Shown here one piece after another: positions 46,282 through 55,712 of a stretch of 64,000 bases of DNA (its first letter is position 1; each line of letters opens with the position of its first letter). The notes beneath the pieces were generated by a model, which did not search any database, was not told the origin of the DNA, and saw only the letters and a list, made by a program, of their open reading frames with translations. Made by a program: the position numbers and the translations under genes. Source of the stretch: Pararhizobium sp. YC-54 (GTDB taxonomy: Bacteria > Pseudomonadota > Alphaproteobacteria > Rhizobiales > Rhizobiaceae); contig NZ_JAOYTH010000021.1 of assembly GCF_025847205.1 (NCBI RefSeq), forward strand, positions 1 through 64,000, given 5' to 3'.

Positions 46282-46400
46282 GTGCTGGACGAAAGGGACC
46301 GGAAGATTCTATCGTTGCTGTAGGAGGATGCCAGCCTGGGCGGATCAACGCCACTCGGTACCCTGCGCCTGGCAGGATCGCTGGTTTCGGGACAGGAACA
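46282..46400 (+). pseudogene. remnant of an Lrp/AsnC regulator
   Basis: GTG at 46282 opens VLDERDRKILSLL followed by TAG and then EDASL, matching the N-terminus of Lrp/AsnC proteins (LDxxDRKILxLLQxDAR). The TAG at 46321 replaces the usual Gln codon CAG by one base change. Beyond about 46345 the frame is scrambled, although a frame-shifted PCAWQDRWF echoes the helix-turn-helix region. Its divergent position next to the racemase gene is the usual place for an Lrp regulator. Confidence 0.65.
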
Positions 46401-46589
46401 CTGATTGCGCTAGCGATTTACAGCTGCGCGGGGTTGCGGGCGCGTGATGAAGATTGTTCCATTGGCATTTAAGGGAAAAGACCGCTGCTGACGGGTCCGA
46501 CAACAAGCCACATCCACGCCGGATTACATGCCGCATCATCCAGCCGAGACAGGCGCTCGCGAGCGCGAAAATGTCTAGTGTAGGTCAAA

Positions 46590-47069
46590 TAGGTGGCTCT
46601 GTTTCAAACAGGGGCTGGCCGCGCAGAAGAAGCGCGACCGGCTGGGCATCGGCGCACGATGATTTCCGTGGTTCCGAAACGGGCGGCGATGTCGGGTATC
46701 GTCTTTCCCTGATCCGCCAAGCGTTGAATGCCTCGTAAGCGTCCACCGGGTGCATGTCCTCCCGCATGACATTTTCCGTCAGGCTGATCTCCGTGGCATC
46801 CTCGCCGTCGCGCACTTTGCACTCAACCGCGTGGTTTTTCTGAATTTCACCCTGCTCTAACAGCAGCAGCACAGCCCGTCTGCGGCGCTCACCAGCTGTC
46901 ACAAAATACCGGCCCTTCTTTTCAGCGGTCCGCACGACAAGGTTTGCAGAACGCCGTTGACCTTGATCGATGCGGCAAGCGCCGAAATGCTATCGGCGGA
47001 GTAGGTCTTGCGGACGTTCTTGGGGTCCGCATCCAGCTTGTTCAATTCGATGATGATGGTCGTCGTCAT
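46590..47069 (-). pseudogene. frameshifted ParB/RepB-like gene
   Basis: The frame starting at ATG 47069 reads MTTTIIIELNKLDADPKNVR and VNGVLQTL like a ParB nuclease-fold protein. It then shifts by one base near 46935 into VRTAEKKGRYFVTAGERRRRAVLLLL and SLTENVMREDMHPVDAYEAFNA. It shifts again near 46725 into ALADQGKTIPDIAARFGTTE, the ParB HTH. The rest, hundreds of residues, is missing. Two frameshifts and a lost C-terminus mean it is not functional. It is a trace of a plasmid or mobile element. Confidence 0.82.
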
Positions 47070-47618
47070 GTTTTCGGTCTCCTGATGTCCTGTTTCACTT
47101 GGGTTTACAAACCCGCTGGTGGGCGAAGCCTTCTTCCTTTGGTCCGAAGGACGTGCTCTCACGTTCCTCGGAACGAAGGGAGGGGGCGTAAGCCCGCTCC
47201 CGGTAGGGTGGGGATCGAGTCATGGGTCGGACGGGCGGTGAAAGCCGTTTTTTCTTGACGGCTGACAGCGCTTTGGCGCGCTTGCCCATTGGCGCGAGCA
47301 CCGGCCTATCGTAAGAGCGGCATGTTACGGATAAGATGCGCATCGCCTTCTGCGGATGCTCTTTGCAGATGTGAGCGCGAGATCGCGCTCTCAATATCTC
47401 GTGCGTCGAGCCTTGGACAGGAAAGAGACTGTTATCTGAATTGCCAACACCCCTTGGCCGGTGGACCAGCACACGATCCGGCATAAGCGACCTCAACCTG
47501 TTGCGAGATGCGCCGTGGCCATCGCCGCCAAGCGCTAAACATGTATGTACACACTAGGGATGTACAATCTGGAAAGCGTAGGGTATAGTACATCCACGTA
47601 CACACAAGGATGAGCGCT
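47070..47618. other. gap of the eroded island
   Basis: No convincing gene was found in these 549 bases. A minus-strand frame at 47095-47496 is very rich in Arg, Ser and Pro and has no recognisable domain. The right end contains the repeated GTACA motifs of the vapBC control region. Confidence 0.5.
47540..47607 (+). promoter_or_regulatory. vapBC control region with repeated GTACA half-sites
   Basis: ATGTATGTACACACTAGG, GATGTACAATC and AGTACATCCACGTACACAC contain at least four GTACA/TGTAC half-sites arranged as two inverted repeats. One spans TGTACACACTAGGGATGTAC; the second lies ten to fifteen bases before vapB. VapBC complexes usually repress their own operon through such paired sites; that use here is inferred. 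Confidence 0.6.
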
Positions 47619-47855
47619 ATGCACACCACCAAAGCTTTCAAGAACGGAAATTCCCAGGCGGTTCGCATACCGGCCGAACTGGCGTTTGACCGGACCGATG
47701 TCGAGTTGGAAATCGAGCGCGTCGGCGACGAGCTTCGCATCCGTCCTGTGCATCGCTCCCTGGCCGGCGTTCTGGATGTATTCGCCCGCTTCTCTCCGGA
47801 TTTCATGCGCGACGGAAGAGAGCCCCATGAGCAAGACGAGCGGGACAAGATCTGA
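47619..47855 (+). CDS. vapB: VapB-type antitoxin
   Basis: The 78-residue protein has an N-terminal AbrB/SpoVT swapped-hairpin domain (TTKAFKNGNSQAVRIPAELAF) that binds DNA and a C-terminal tail (VLDVFARFSPDFMRDG) likely to wrap the toxin. ATG 47619 was chosen because AAGGA lies nine bases upstream; ATG 47610 has no room for a site. Its stop overlaps vapC (TGATG). Confidence 0.92.
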   Translation: MHTTKAFKNGNSQAVRIPAELAFDRTDVELEIERVGDELRIRPVHRSLAGVLDVFARFSPDFMRDGREPHEQDERDKI

Positions 47856-48256
47856 TGGCGCGCTACATGCTCGATACGAACATGTGTATCTACCTGATGA
47901 AAAACCAGCCGGAGCAGGTCGCCCGCCGCTTTGCCAGTTGCTATGTGGGAGACGTGGTCATGTCCGCCATCACCTTCGCCGAACTCGAGTATGGTGTATC
48001 CGCATCCGATGATCCGGCACGGGAACTCGACAATCTGGCCGCGCTGGCCGAGCTGATCACGGTAGAGCCGTTTGGGATCGCGGCAGCACGTGCCTATGGG
48101 CCGGTGCGGATGGCGACGAGAGACAGGAAGAAAGATCATTTGGACAAACTGATCGCGTCGCACGCAATCGCCTTGAATACGGTCTTGGTCACGAACAATA
48201 CGCGCGACTTTCTGGCGTATCCTGGGCTGAAGCTCGAAAACTGGCTGGACGCGTAA
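47855..48256 (+). CDS. vapC: VapC-type PIN-domain toxin RNase
   Basis: The 133-residue PIN ribonuclease has conserved acidic residues in MLDTNMCIYLM, FAELEYG, DHLDKLIASHA and TNNTRDF. VapC toxins cut tRNA or rRNA and are neutralised by VapB. All catalytic positions and the overlap with vapB are intact, so the pair looks functional although its surroundings are decayed. Confidence 0.93.
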   Translation: MARYMLDTNMCIYLMKNQPEQVARRFASCYVGDVVMSAITFAELEYGVSASDDPARELDNLAALAELITVEPFGIAAARAYGPVRMATRDRKKDHLDKLIASHAIALNTVLVTNNTRDFLAYPGLKLENWLDA

Positions 48257-48919
48257 CGCAGAGAAACCAATTAACCCGTCCCAGCGGCTATTCCGCGAGC
48301 GGGCAGGGAAGGGGACCTTGCCGGCGGTCGTGCCAACGACCACGGCACGATCAGCGAAAAATGAAGAGTATCGGAGAAATCAGCATAGCGCCGCTCCCAG
48401 GCGGGATTTCGGGAATTCTCGACGCGCAGCGAGCGGAAGAAGGCAGCCGCAGGAGCCTCAACATAGTGGCCCGAAGGGGAGGCGGGACCGACTGCCGCCG
48501 CGCGCTGCGCACCGTTTAGTGGGGCAAAGACAGGAAAAAACTCGACGCCGAAAAAGACCGTTTTCCACCAAGCTCCGGAAAACCCTACGGCGCTGCGCAG
48601 CGTGCCAGAAACGATATTTTTAAGGGTTTTGCGCGACGATAGTAGCATTCTCAACGGGCGAGCAATTACGACCGATAAGCCGGCATAATAGTGTGGGCCA
48701 TAGGCCGCGCGCGAGCCACAGCCGCCGCTGGCGGAGCATGCGCATTCCGGACCAAAATCCCTCGGCCAAAATACCTCAGGTAAACGTGCAGGGTGTCGAT
48801 TGGAGCCGCCACCTGTGTGGTGGCATAAGAATTGCGTCCTGAGAACAGGGCGAACGTGCTTTACTGGGTTCGAACAACGGCACGCTTGGCCTCTTTGTTA
48901 ACCATCGACGAGGGAAACA
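48257..48919. other. gap of the eroded island, no gene recognised
   Basis: These 663 bases have no convincing gene. A 127-residue minus-strand frame (48271-48654) is open, but it matches nothing I know and lacks a clear ribosome site. A hairpin around GCCGCCACCTGTGTGGTGGC lies near 48805-48825, next to a sigma-54-like motif. Confidence 0.45.
48821..48836 (+). promoter_or_regulatory. sigma-54-like promoter motif
   Basis: TGGCATAAGAATTGCG has GG at 48822-48823 and GC at 48834-48835 with exactly 10 bases between, the -24/-12 spacing of RpoN promoters. It lies about 85 bases before the LuxR-like fragment. No enhancer-binding-site search could be run, and chance matches are common. Confidence 0.4.
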
Positions 48920-49105
48920 ATGCTGGTTTCAGGGTTTGAGCTGTCAAGAAAAGCCGTTCGGGAAAGGCTGATCGAAACCGAGAATTTTGAGCAGGCTTTG
49001 GACCTTCTCGCTGAATTCACAGCGGATATGGGGTTCACGCAGACACTTTATGGTTACATCCCCACTACGCCGCAAAGCCCGGCGTTGCAGTTGCAAGGGC
49101 AATGA
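48920..49105 (+). pseudogene. N-terminal fragment of a LuxR-type autoinducer-binding regulator
   Basis: The 61-residue frame reads MLVSGFELSRKAVRERLIE through ENFEQALDLLAEFTADMGFTQTLYGYIPTTP, which resembles the start of the autoinducer-binding domain of rhizobial LuxR proteins. After residue 50 the sequence (QSPALQLQGQ) is non-homologous and stops. The ligand pocket and the HTH are absent. GAGG precedes the ATG. The break lies near 49070, where a signal-peptide stub on the opposite strand also ends. Confidence 0.68.
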
Positions 49106-49136
49106 CGGCCGCCGCCGCAATGACGCCAAGGCGCAT
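49065..49136 (-). pseudogene. signal-peptide stub of a truncated secreted-protein gene
   Basis: ATG 49136, with an excellent GGAGGGAGG ribosome site, encodes MRLGVIAAAAVIALATATPGFAA followed at once by TAG. This is a complete Sec signal peptide with an Ala-x-Ala cleavage site but no mature protein. It lies 19 bases after the 49156-49605 gene on the same strand, as a second operon gene would. Loss of everything beyond the signal peptide fits a deletion junction shared with the LuxR fragment. Confidence 0.6.
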
Positions 49137-49155
49137 GGTTTCCTCCCTCCACTCA

Positions 49156-49605
49156 TTAATTGTTGATGCTGATCACCGCCCAGTGGGATGAGCTGCAATC
49201 GCCATTGTCACAGACATTGCTCATCCAGACCGCGCCGTCCGCCAGCATCACGCCGTCGCTGTTGACGAAGAGCTGATCGAAAGTCTGGCCTGCAACGGCA
49301 TCCCTTGTATCCTGCGTCACCAGCGTGTCGAAATTCTCGACGAAATCATCCGCGTTCAGGATTTCATAGCTTTCGCCATTGGCCGCGACCCGCAGGGGAT
49401 ATTCGGCAAGCCGTGCGATCGTTGCCGCATCGCTGTTGCCCATCGCTTCCACCAGGCTGAGCAGCGGCTCGCTCAGGTCTCCGGCATTGCCATGCAAAGA
49501 TTCGATCCGGTTGTAGACCTCCTCATCGGATTGAGCCGACGCCGAAACCGGCAGAAATGAGAGGGTGGCGGCCAGAAACAGGGCGGCTTTATTCACTCGA
49601 AGCAT
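49156..49605 (-). CDS. secreted protein of unknown function
   Basis: The 149-residue protein has a signal peptide (AALFLAATLSFLPVSASAQ, cleavage near residue 25). The mature domain includes IESLHGNAGDLSEPLLSLVEAMGNSDAATIARLAEYPLRV, then FVNSDGVMLADGAVWMSNVC and CSSSHWAVISIN. The two Cys (in SNVCDNGDCSS) may form a disulfide. It resembles periplasmic hypothetical proteins with an NTF2/DUF4440-like pattern, but I do not recognise a named family. Confidence 0.75.
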   Translation of the reverse strand: MLRVNKAALFLAATLSFLPVSASAQSDEEVYNRIESLHGNAGDLSEPLLSLVEAMGNSDAATIARLAEYPLRVAANGESYEILNADDFVENFDTLVTQDTRDAVAGQTFDQLFVNSDGVMLADGAVWMSNVCDNGDCSSSHWAVISINN

Positions 49606-49797
49606 GAAAACTCCAGGGTAGAGGATGATGTTGGCCGCACATTAGCGGAGCATCCTTGGAAACGAAACGGGGACAGGAGCGTCCATTTTGGGGGGAGTGC
49701 AGTTCTCCCATGACGTTTGGCGGCGCGGCAATATTCGATGTCACTGCTCCTCGTTCTTGCCGGGAACACCGCAGTTCAAAATCCTGCCAAATCAGGC

Positions 49798-49849
49798 TTG
49801 ACCGGTACTCGGCTTTGCGGCATAAGCGGCGAACCGTACCGTACGGTAC
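49798..49849 (+). promoter_or_regulatory. promoter and palindromic operator of the TetR gene
   Basis: TTGACC (49798-49803), 17 bases, then CATAAG (49821-49826) make a housekeeping promoter. The perfect palindrome GTACCGTACGGTAC (49836-49849) covers the expected transcription start. A TetR protein encoded immediately downstream would repress itself from this site. Confidence 0.7.
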
Positions 49850-49868
49850 TGTGAATGGAGATGATTTC

Positions 49869-51589
<1,721 letters not shown>

Positions 51590-51639
51590 TATTTGCTGCA
51601 TAGCAAAATTAGCTCATTGCACTTGCGCAATACTGAAGA

Positions 51640-51664
51640 GGCCGGGAAAACATCCCGGCCTTTT
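51640..51664 (+). terminator. Rho-independent terminator of ilvC
   Basis: GGCCGGGA (51640-51647) and TCCCGGCC (51653-51660) pair perfectly around a short A-rich loop and are followed by TTTT. It lies 50 bases after the ilvC stop. Confidence 0.88.
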
Positions 51665-51685
51665 CGCGTCTTTGAAGTAGTCTTT

Positions 51686-51710
51686 GGAACATTGTCTCTT
51701 CTGAAGTATT
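51686..51710 (+). promoter_or_regulatory. candidate EcfG/RpoE2 general-stress promoter
   Basis: GGAAC (51686-51690), 18 bases, then TT (51709-51710) fits the GGAAC-N18/19-TT consensus of the alphaproteobacterial general stress sigma factor. The start site would be close to the GGAGGA ribosome site of the small peptide gene, giving a very short leader. Confidence 0.45.
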
Positions 51711-51733
51711 CTATTCGTCAGGAGGATACTGCG

Positions 51734-51835
51734 ATGACAACATTCTTCTACCACTTCGCCCTTTTCGATGCTTTCATCCTCGGTGCCATCGTGCTTCTCG
51801 TTGGTTTGAGCTTGTTCGGACATCACGAAGCGTAA
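51734..51835 (+). CDS. 33-residue single-span membrane peptide
   Basis: This small frame has a very good ribosome site (AGGAGG about 10 bases upstream). It encodes MTTFFYHFALFDAFILGA, a Val/Leu-rich helix (IVLLVGLSLF) and a charged tail GHHEA. One transmembrane helix is predicted, with the His-rich end on one face. It lies after the ilvC terminator, with its own candidate stress promoter. I do not recognise a family. Confidence 0.65.
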   Translation: MTTFFYHFALFDAFILGAIVLLVGLSLFGHHEA

Positions 51836-52210
51836 ACGGGTTCATCCGGACGCGCTTTGGCCCGGATGCGGATATCGGATGACGACAAATCGCTTGCGAG
51901 TGCCTCGTTGGCAGTGCCAGCGTGATTGGCTCCTGTAGAGTATCGCATCCGCCATTTCCTATGCGCGCAGGTCTTTCCAGCCAGCCCTTGCCGGGTGCAC
52001 GCTTGCCTCTCTATCGATATGACCTTGGCTTGGGACAGCGGTTGCTTGCGCAGTGGTTGGGGAATAGTTTGGGTGGGACGAGCGCACGCGCCGACGGCTG
52101 TGACTTTGACGCAGAAAACGCCTCTGCGCACCAAAGTATAGGTCAGCATTATTGACTTAATAAGCGCGGCGTGATGTGCTCCGGAAAAAGCATAATCTGA
52201 GGAAACTTCC
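51836..52210. other. gap before the aminotransferase gene
   Basis: No gene is supported in these 375 bases. A hairpin from CATCCGG and CCGGATG lies near 51844-51869, just after the small peptide gene, and may terminate it. The remainder probably holds the aminotransferase promoter. Confidence 0.5.
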
Positions 52211-53440
52211 ATGCTCGATTGGGAAAATATCTTCGCGACGCGCTCTTCACGGATGCGCGCTTCGGAAATCCGCGAACTGCTGAAACTTTTGGACCGGCCG
52301 GACATCATCTCCTTTGCCGGTGGCATTCCGGATCCGGCGCTGTTTCCGGATGAGGAATTCAAGACCGCCTATGCCGATATCTTCGGCGGCCCGACGGTCA
52401 GCGCAGCGCTGCAATATTCGGTCAGCGAAGGCTATCTGCCGCTTCGCCAATGGCTGGCTGGCCGCATGGCGGACATCGGCATTCCGTGCGACCCGGAAAA
52501 TATCCTGATCACCTCGGGCTCGCAGCAGGCGCTCGATTATCTCGGTAAGCTGTTCCTGTCGCCCAACGATACCGCTCTGGTCACATGGCCGACCTATCTT
52601 GGTGCGCTGCAGGCATTCAACGCCTATGAACCGTCCTACGACCAGCTGTCGCCGGCGGGTAACCGCACGCCGCAGACCTACCGCGATGTCGCGGCGGAAG
52701 CGGGCGGCCGGGTGAAGTTCGCCTATATGTCGGCCGAGTTCGCCAACCCGACCGGCGAAACGCTGGACCTTGCCGCGCGCGAAAAGGTTCTCGACCTTGC
52801 CGAGGAACTCGACATCGCCGTTATCGAGGATGCCGCCTATCAGTCGCTGCGTTATGACGGCGAAGCCGTGCCGCCGATGCTGGCGCTCGAGATTGCCCGC
52901 AAGGGGTCGATCAACGAAACCCGCACGATCTATTGCGGCAGCTTCTCCAAGACATTGGCGCCCGGTCTTCGCGTCGGTTTCGTGGTTGCGGCCATGCCGA
53001 TCATCCGCAAGCTGGTGCTGATGAAACAGGCGGCCGACCTGCATTCGTCGACCATCAACCAGATGGCCATCTGCCATGTTGCCGAGCGCGGCTTTGATGC
53101 GCAGGTCAACAAGATCCGCGCCGTCTACAGCAAGCGGCGCGATGCCATGCTGGCCGCCTTGGCGAAATACATGCCGCAGGGCGTCAGCTGGACGGTTCCG
53201 GAGGGCGGCATGTTCGTCTGGCTGACCTTGCCTGCCGGCATGGATGGAGCGGATCTCCTGGCCAAGTCGCTGGTGTCCGCAAAGGTTGCCTTCGTGCCCG
53301 GCAAGGCGTTTTTCGCCGATGGTTCGGGTGCCAACACCCTTCGCGTCAGCTTCTCCTGCGCCGACGAGGCGATGATCGAGGAGGGGATTTCCCGTCTCGG
53401 CCGCCTGATCGGCGAAGAAGCAGCGGCGATTGCCGCCTAA
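52211..53440 (+). CDS. PLP-dependent class I aminotransferase (2-aminoadipate/LysN type)
   Basis: The 409-residue fold type I enzyme starts MLDWENIFATRSSRMRASEIREL and IISFAGGIPDPALFP, typical of the MocR-like/LysN group. GSQQALDYLGKLFL binds phosphate. The PLP lysine is in YCGSFSKTLAPGLRVGF; FANPTGETLD and the C-terminal Arg (LRVSFSCAD) complete the site. Broad substrate range in relatives; likely an aromatic, branched-chain or 2-aminoadipate aminotransferase. A GAGG site precedes the ATG. Confidence 0.92.
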   Translation: MLDWENIFATRSSRMRASEIRELLKLLDRPDIISFAGGIPDPALFPDEEFKTAYADIFGGPTVSAALQYSVSEGYLPLRQWLAGRMADIGIPCDPENILITSGSQQALDYLGKLFLSPNDTALVTWPTYLGALQAFNAYEPSYDQLSPAGNRTPQTYRDVAAEAGGRVKFAYMSAEFANPTGETLDLAAREKVLDLAEELDIAVIEDAAYQSLRYDGEAVPPMLALEIARKGSINETRTIYCGSFSKTLAPGLRVGFVVAAMPIIRKLVLMKQAADLHSSTINQMAICHVAERGFDAQVNKIRAVYSKRRDAMLAALAKYMPQGVSWTVPEGGMFVWLTLPAGMDGADLLAKSLVSAKVAFVPGKAFFADGSGANTLRVSFSCADEAMIEEGISRLGRLIGEEAAAIAA

Positions 53441-53469
53441 TACCAAGTCTCTATCATCGAGACTTGGTA
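53441..53469. terminator. bidirectional hairpin between convergent genes
   Basis: TACCAAGTCTC (53441-53451) and GAGACTTGGTA (53459-53469) form a perfect 11-bp stem with a 7-base loop directly after the aminotransferase stop, overlapping the last codons of the convergent M20 gene. A/T bases on both sides would serve as weak U-tracts. Confidence 0.7.
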
Positions 53470-55139
53470 AAACCTTCATCTGCGAGGCAGGCGAGAGCCG
53501 CCTCGTAGATCACATCGGGCAGTACGTCGAAGGTATAGGGCACGTGGACGCGTTCCCATTTCTGATGGTAGTCGCGCCCCCACGGCCCGATATTGACCAC
53601 CGGATAGGACAAAAGTCCGTCCGGTGCTCTATCGACGAAGGCCTGGCAGGGGGTGTTGCCGGACAAAAGCTGCGTCTGTCCCGCTGCCGGGCGATGTCCG
53701 AAGAAGCTCATATCGGAAATGCCGGCGAAGAACTGTTTCGCCTTGATGCTTGTCCGGTGCCGCTTCGCGCATGTTTCTGCGGCCGACATCATGTTGCGCT
53801 CAAAAGCACGGCCGCGATCGCCGGCGCTGTCCAGATGGACGCGCGGATAGTGCAGGGTCGAGAAACCGACGACCACCAGAGGCCCTTCCAGCCCTGCCTC
53901 GGCGAGCGTCGCCGCAACGATCTGGCGGGTGATCGACAGCGGGTCTTCACCACCGGACAGGGATTGATCGAGCGCCTTCAGCCGGCCGGCTGCGGCTTGT
54001 CCGCCATGGGAGATAGCCAGATCGCGCAACTCGGCGTAGGACAGAACCTGTCCCTGATGGGTTTCTGCGCGGCCTGAACCCTGACGCGCAAAGAAGGCTT
54101 TTGCATTCCGTGTCTGTGCATCGAGCGCCGTCCCCATGGCATTTGCCGCAATCGCGCGAAACTCGGTGAGAACATCGTCCGGGGTGCGCCGGTGGGTCAG
54201 CCAGTTGAACGACAGCCAGACATGCGCGGGCGTCGTCACCTCATATCCATGGCGCACATCCTTGGCTTCCAGGCAGACCGGTGCCGGTGAAATCTCGCCA
54301 TGGGCTTCGTCGCAAAGCGCGCTGTTCATCTCCATGGCGCGCATGATCTCGGCGCCGATCAGGTGGGCGCTGACGCCATCGAAGGCATAACCGGCATGGG
54401 TGGGGCGTCCGGCAACGAAGGCGAACGGGGAAAACTTGCCGACCGAGCCGAGATAGACGGCGCGGCCTTCTTCGCCGTCGCCATCATCGCCGCTGGCATC
54501 GAGATTGATGCCGCCGATCATGTCGAGATCGAACTTTTCGGCGATGGCGGGCAGGGCATCGCGTAACGCCCGCATGCCGCGCGAGCGGTTTTCCTCATCC
54601 GGCGTGGCGACGAACAAAAGGTTGCCGGGTGGTTCGTCCAGTTCGGCAAAACGCTCGAGAGCGGCGATCCCTGCGGCAAGGCCGCTCTTCATGTCGAGCA
54701 GACCGCGGCCCGCGAGGAAATCGCCGGTCATGAGGTCGGTGAGCGCCTTGTCTTCCGCCGGATTGCGGCTTTTCGCCGTCAGTTCGTCGATCAGCGCCTT
54801 GGTCAAGGCTTCCGGTTCGCAGGCAAGCGATGCCAGAGAACCGTAATTGGCGATCGAGACGGTATCGAAATGGCCCGCCAGAACCAGGCATCGCCGGCCC
54901 TTGCCGCGCACCAGCGCCAAAACGTTTTGCCGGGCGGGTGTGCCGTGACTATCCAAAGCCAGCAGATTTTCCGGGTGCTGGCGAAAATAGGGGGTGCCGC
55001 CGAGCAGTTCGATCAACCGGCCGGAGAATGCAGCCTCGCCATCGCTTTCCGTGACGCTTGGCCACCGCGTCATTTCGACGGAAAGCTCGCCGGTGCGCGA
55101 CAGGGAACTGCGAAGAGATGAGCGGTCGGCAGACGGCAT
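53454..55139 (-). CDS. M20-family peptidase, RocB-like
   Basis: The 561-residue protein matches the long RocB-type M20 group. Zinc-site motifs include VLAGHFDTVS, GRGLLDMKSGLAAGIAAL and ATPDEENRSRGM. The C-terminal region has GFSTLHYPRVHLDSAGDR and FAGISDMSFFGHRP, which RocB proteins share. RocB is linked to arginine use, but its reaction is not firmly known. A divergent Lrp regulator suggests amino-acid control. Confidence 0.88.
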   Translation of the reverse strand: MPSADRSSLRSSLSRTGELSVEMTRWPSVTESDGEAAFSGRLIELLGGTPYFRQHPENLLALDSHGTPARQNVLALVRGKGRRCLVLAGHFDTVSIANYGSLASLACEPEALTKALIDELTAKSRNPAEDKALTDLMTGDFLAGRGLLDMKSGLAAGIAALERFAELDEPPGNLLFVATPDEENRSRGMRALRDALPAIAEKFDLDMIGGINLDASGDDGDGEEGRAVYLGSVGKFSPFAFVAGRPTHAGYAFDGVSAHLIGAEIMRAMEMNSALCDEAHGEISPAPVCLEAKDVRHGYEVTTPAHVWLSFNWLTHRRTPDDVLTEFRAIAANAMGTALDAQTRNAKAFFARQGSGRAETHQGQVLSYAELRDLAISHGGQAAAGRLKALDQSLSGGEDPLSITRQIVAATLAEAGLEGPLVVVGFSTLHYPRVHLDSAGDRGRAFERNMMSAAETCAKRHRTSIKAKQFFAGISDMSFFGHRPAAGQTQLLSGNTPCQAFVDRAPDGLLSYPVVNIGPWGRDYHQKWERVHVPYTFDVLPDVIYEAALACLADEGFTKSR

Positions 55140-55236
55140 TTTGGGCGATCCTCTAGCGATTTGAGTAGACCCCGTGACGAGGTTGGCGAACTCTAGCGAC
55201 CAGCTCCATAAAGCGAAATGGCAATATTATGGAAAA

Positions 55237-55276
55237 TTGCTTGATATTTTGAGCAAAATGACAGGGTATGTTGTCA
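55237..55276. promoter_or_regulatory. two inverted repeats, likely Lrp operators
   Basis: TTGCTTGATATTTTGAGCAA (55237-55256) has TTGCT/AGCAA-type arms around an AT-rich centre. TGACAGGGTATGTTGTCA (55259-55276) has TGACA/TGTCA arms. They lie 20-60 bases before the Lrp ATG and about 100 bases from the divergent RocB-like gene. Confidence 0.62.
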
Positions 55277-55295
55277 TAATAGCAAGGGTACACTC

Positions 55296-55712
55296 ATGGA
55301 CAGCACCGACCGACGCCTGTTGGCAGTTCTCAGGACCGATGGCCGCGCCTCGATTTCGAAACTGGCCGAGCTCCTGAAAATATCACGCGGCACGGTGCAG
55401 AACCGGATCGACCGGCTGACTGCCGACGGCGTTATCGCCGGGTTTACGGTGCGTATCACCGCGGCGGAAGACCCGCATGCCGTCCGGGCCGTCATGCTGA
55501 TCGAGATTACCGGTCAGAAAACCGTCTCTGTGGTCAAGACCTTGCGCGGCATTCCGGAAATCCGGGCGCTGCACACCACCAATGGCGCCTGGGACCTCGT
55601 TGCCGAAATCGAAACCGAAAACCTTGCCGCGTTCGACCGCGTCCTGCGCCATGTGCGGGCGCTGGAAGGCGTGTCCAAATCGGAAACCAGCCTGTTGCTG
55701 ACGACGATCTGA
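55296..55712 (+). CDS. Lrp/AsnC-family transcriptional regulator
   Basis: The 138-residue protein has an N-terminal HTH (MDSTDRRLLAVLRTDGRASISKLAELLKISRGTVQNRIDRLTADGVI) and a C-terminal RAM ligand-binding domain (LRGIPEIRALHTTNGAWDLVAEIETENLAAFDRVL). It is divergent from the RocB-like gene, the expected position for its controller. It probably senses an amino acid. Confidence 0.93.
   Translation: MDSTDRRLLAVLRTDGRASISKLAELLKISRGTVQNRIDRLTADGVIAGFTVRITAAEDPHAVRAVMLIEITGQKTVSVVKTLRGIPEIRALHTTNGAWDLVAEIETENLAAFDRVLRHVRALEGVSKSETSLLLTTI

Noticed and set aside
47095..47496. 133-residue minus-strand frame
   Set aside because: Arg/Ser/Pro-rich, no ribosome site and no domain; most likely noncoding.
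48271..48654. 127-residue minus-strand frame
   Set aside because: Open but unrecognised, without a good ribosome site, and in a decayed region; not reported as a gene.
49656..49868. Long N-terminal extension of the TetR gene
   Set aside because: It runs through a good promoter and palindromic operator, and the residues have no family match.
51823..52362. 179-residue minus-strand frame before the aminotransferase
   Set aside because: It overlaps the 5' end of the aminotransferase gene and the small peptide gene and has no domain.
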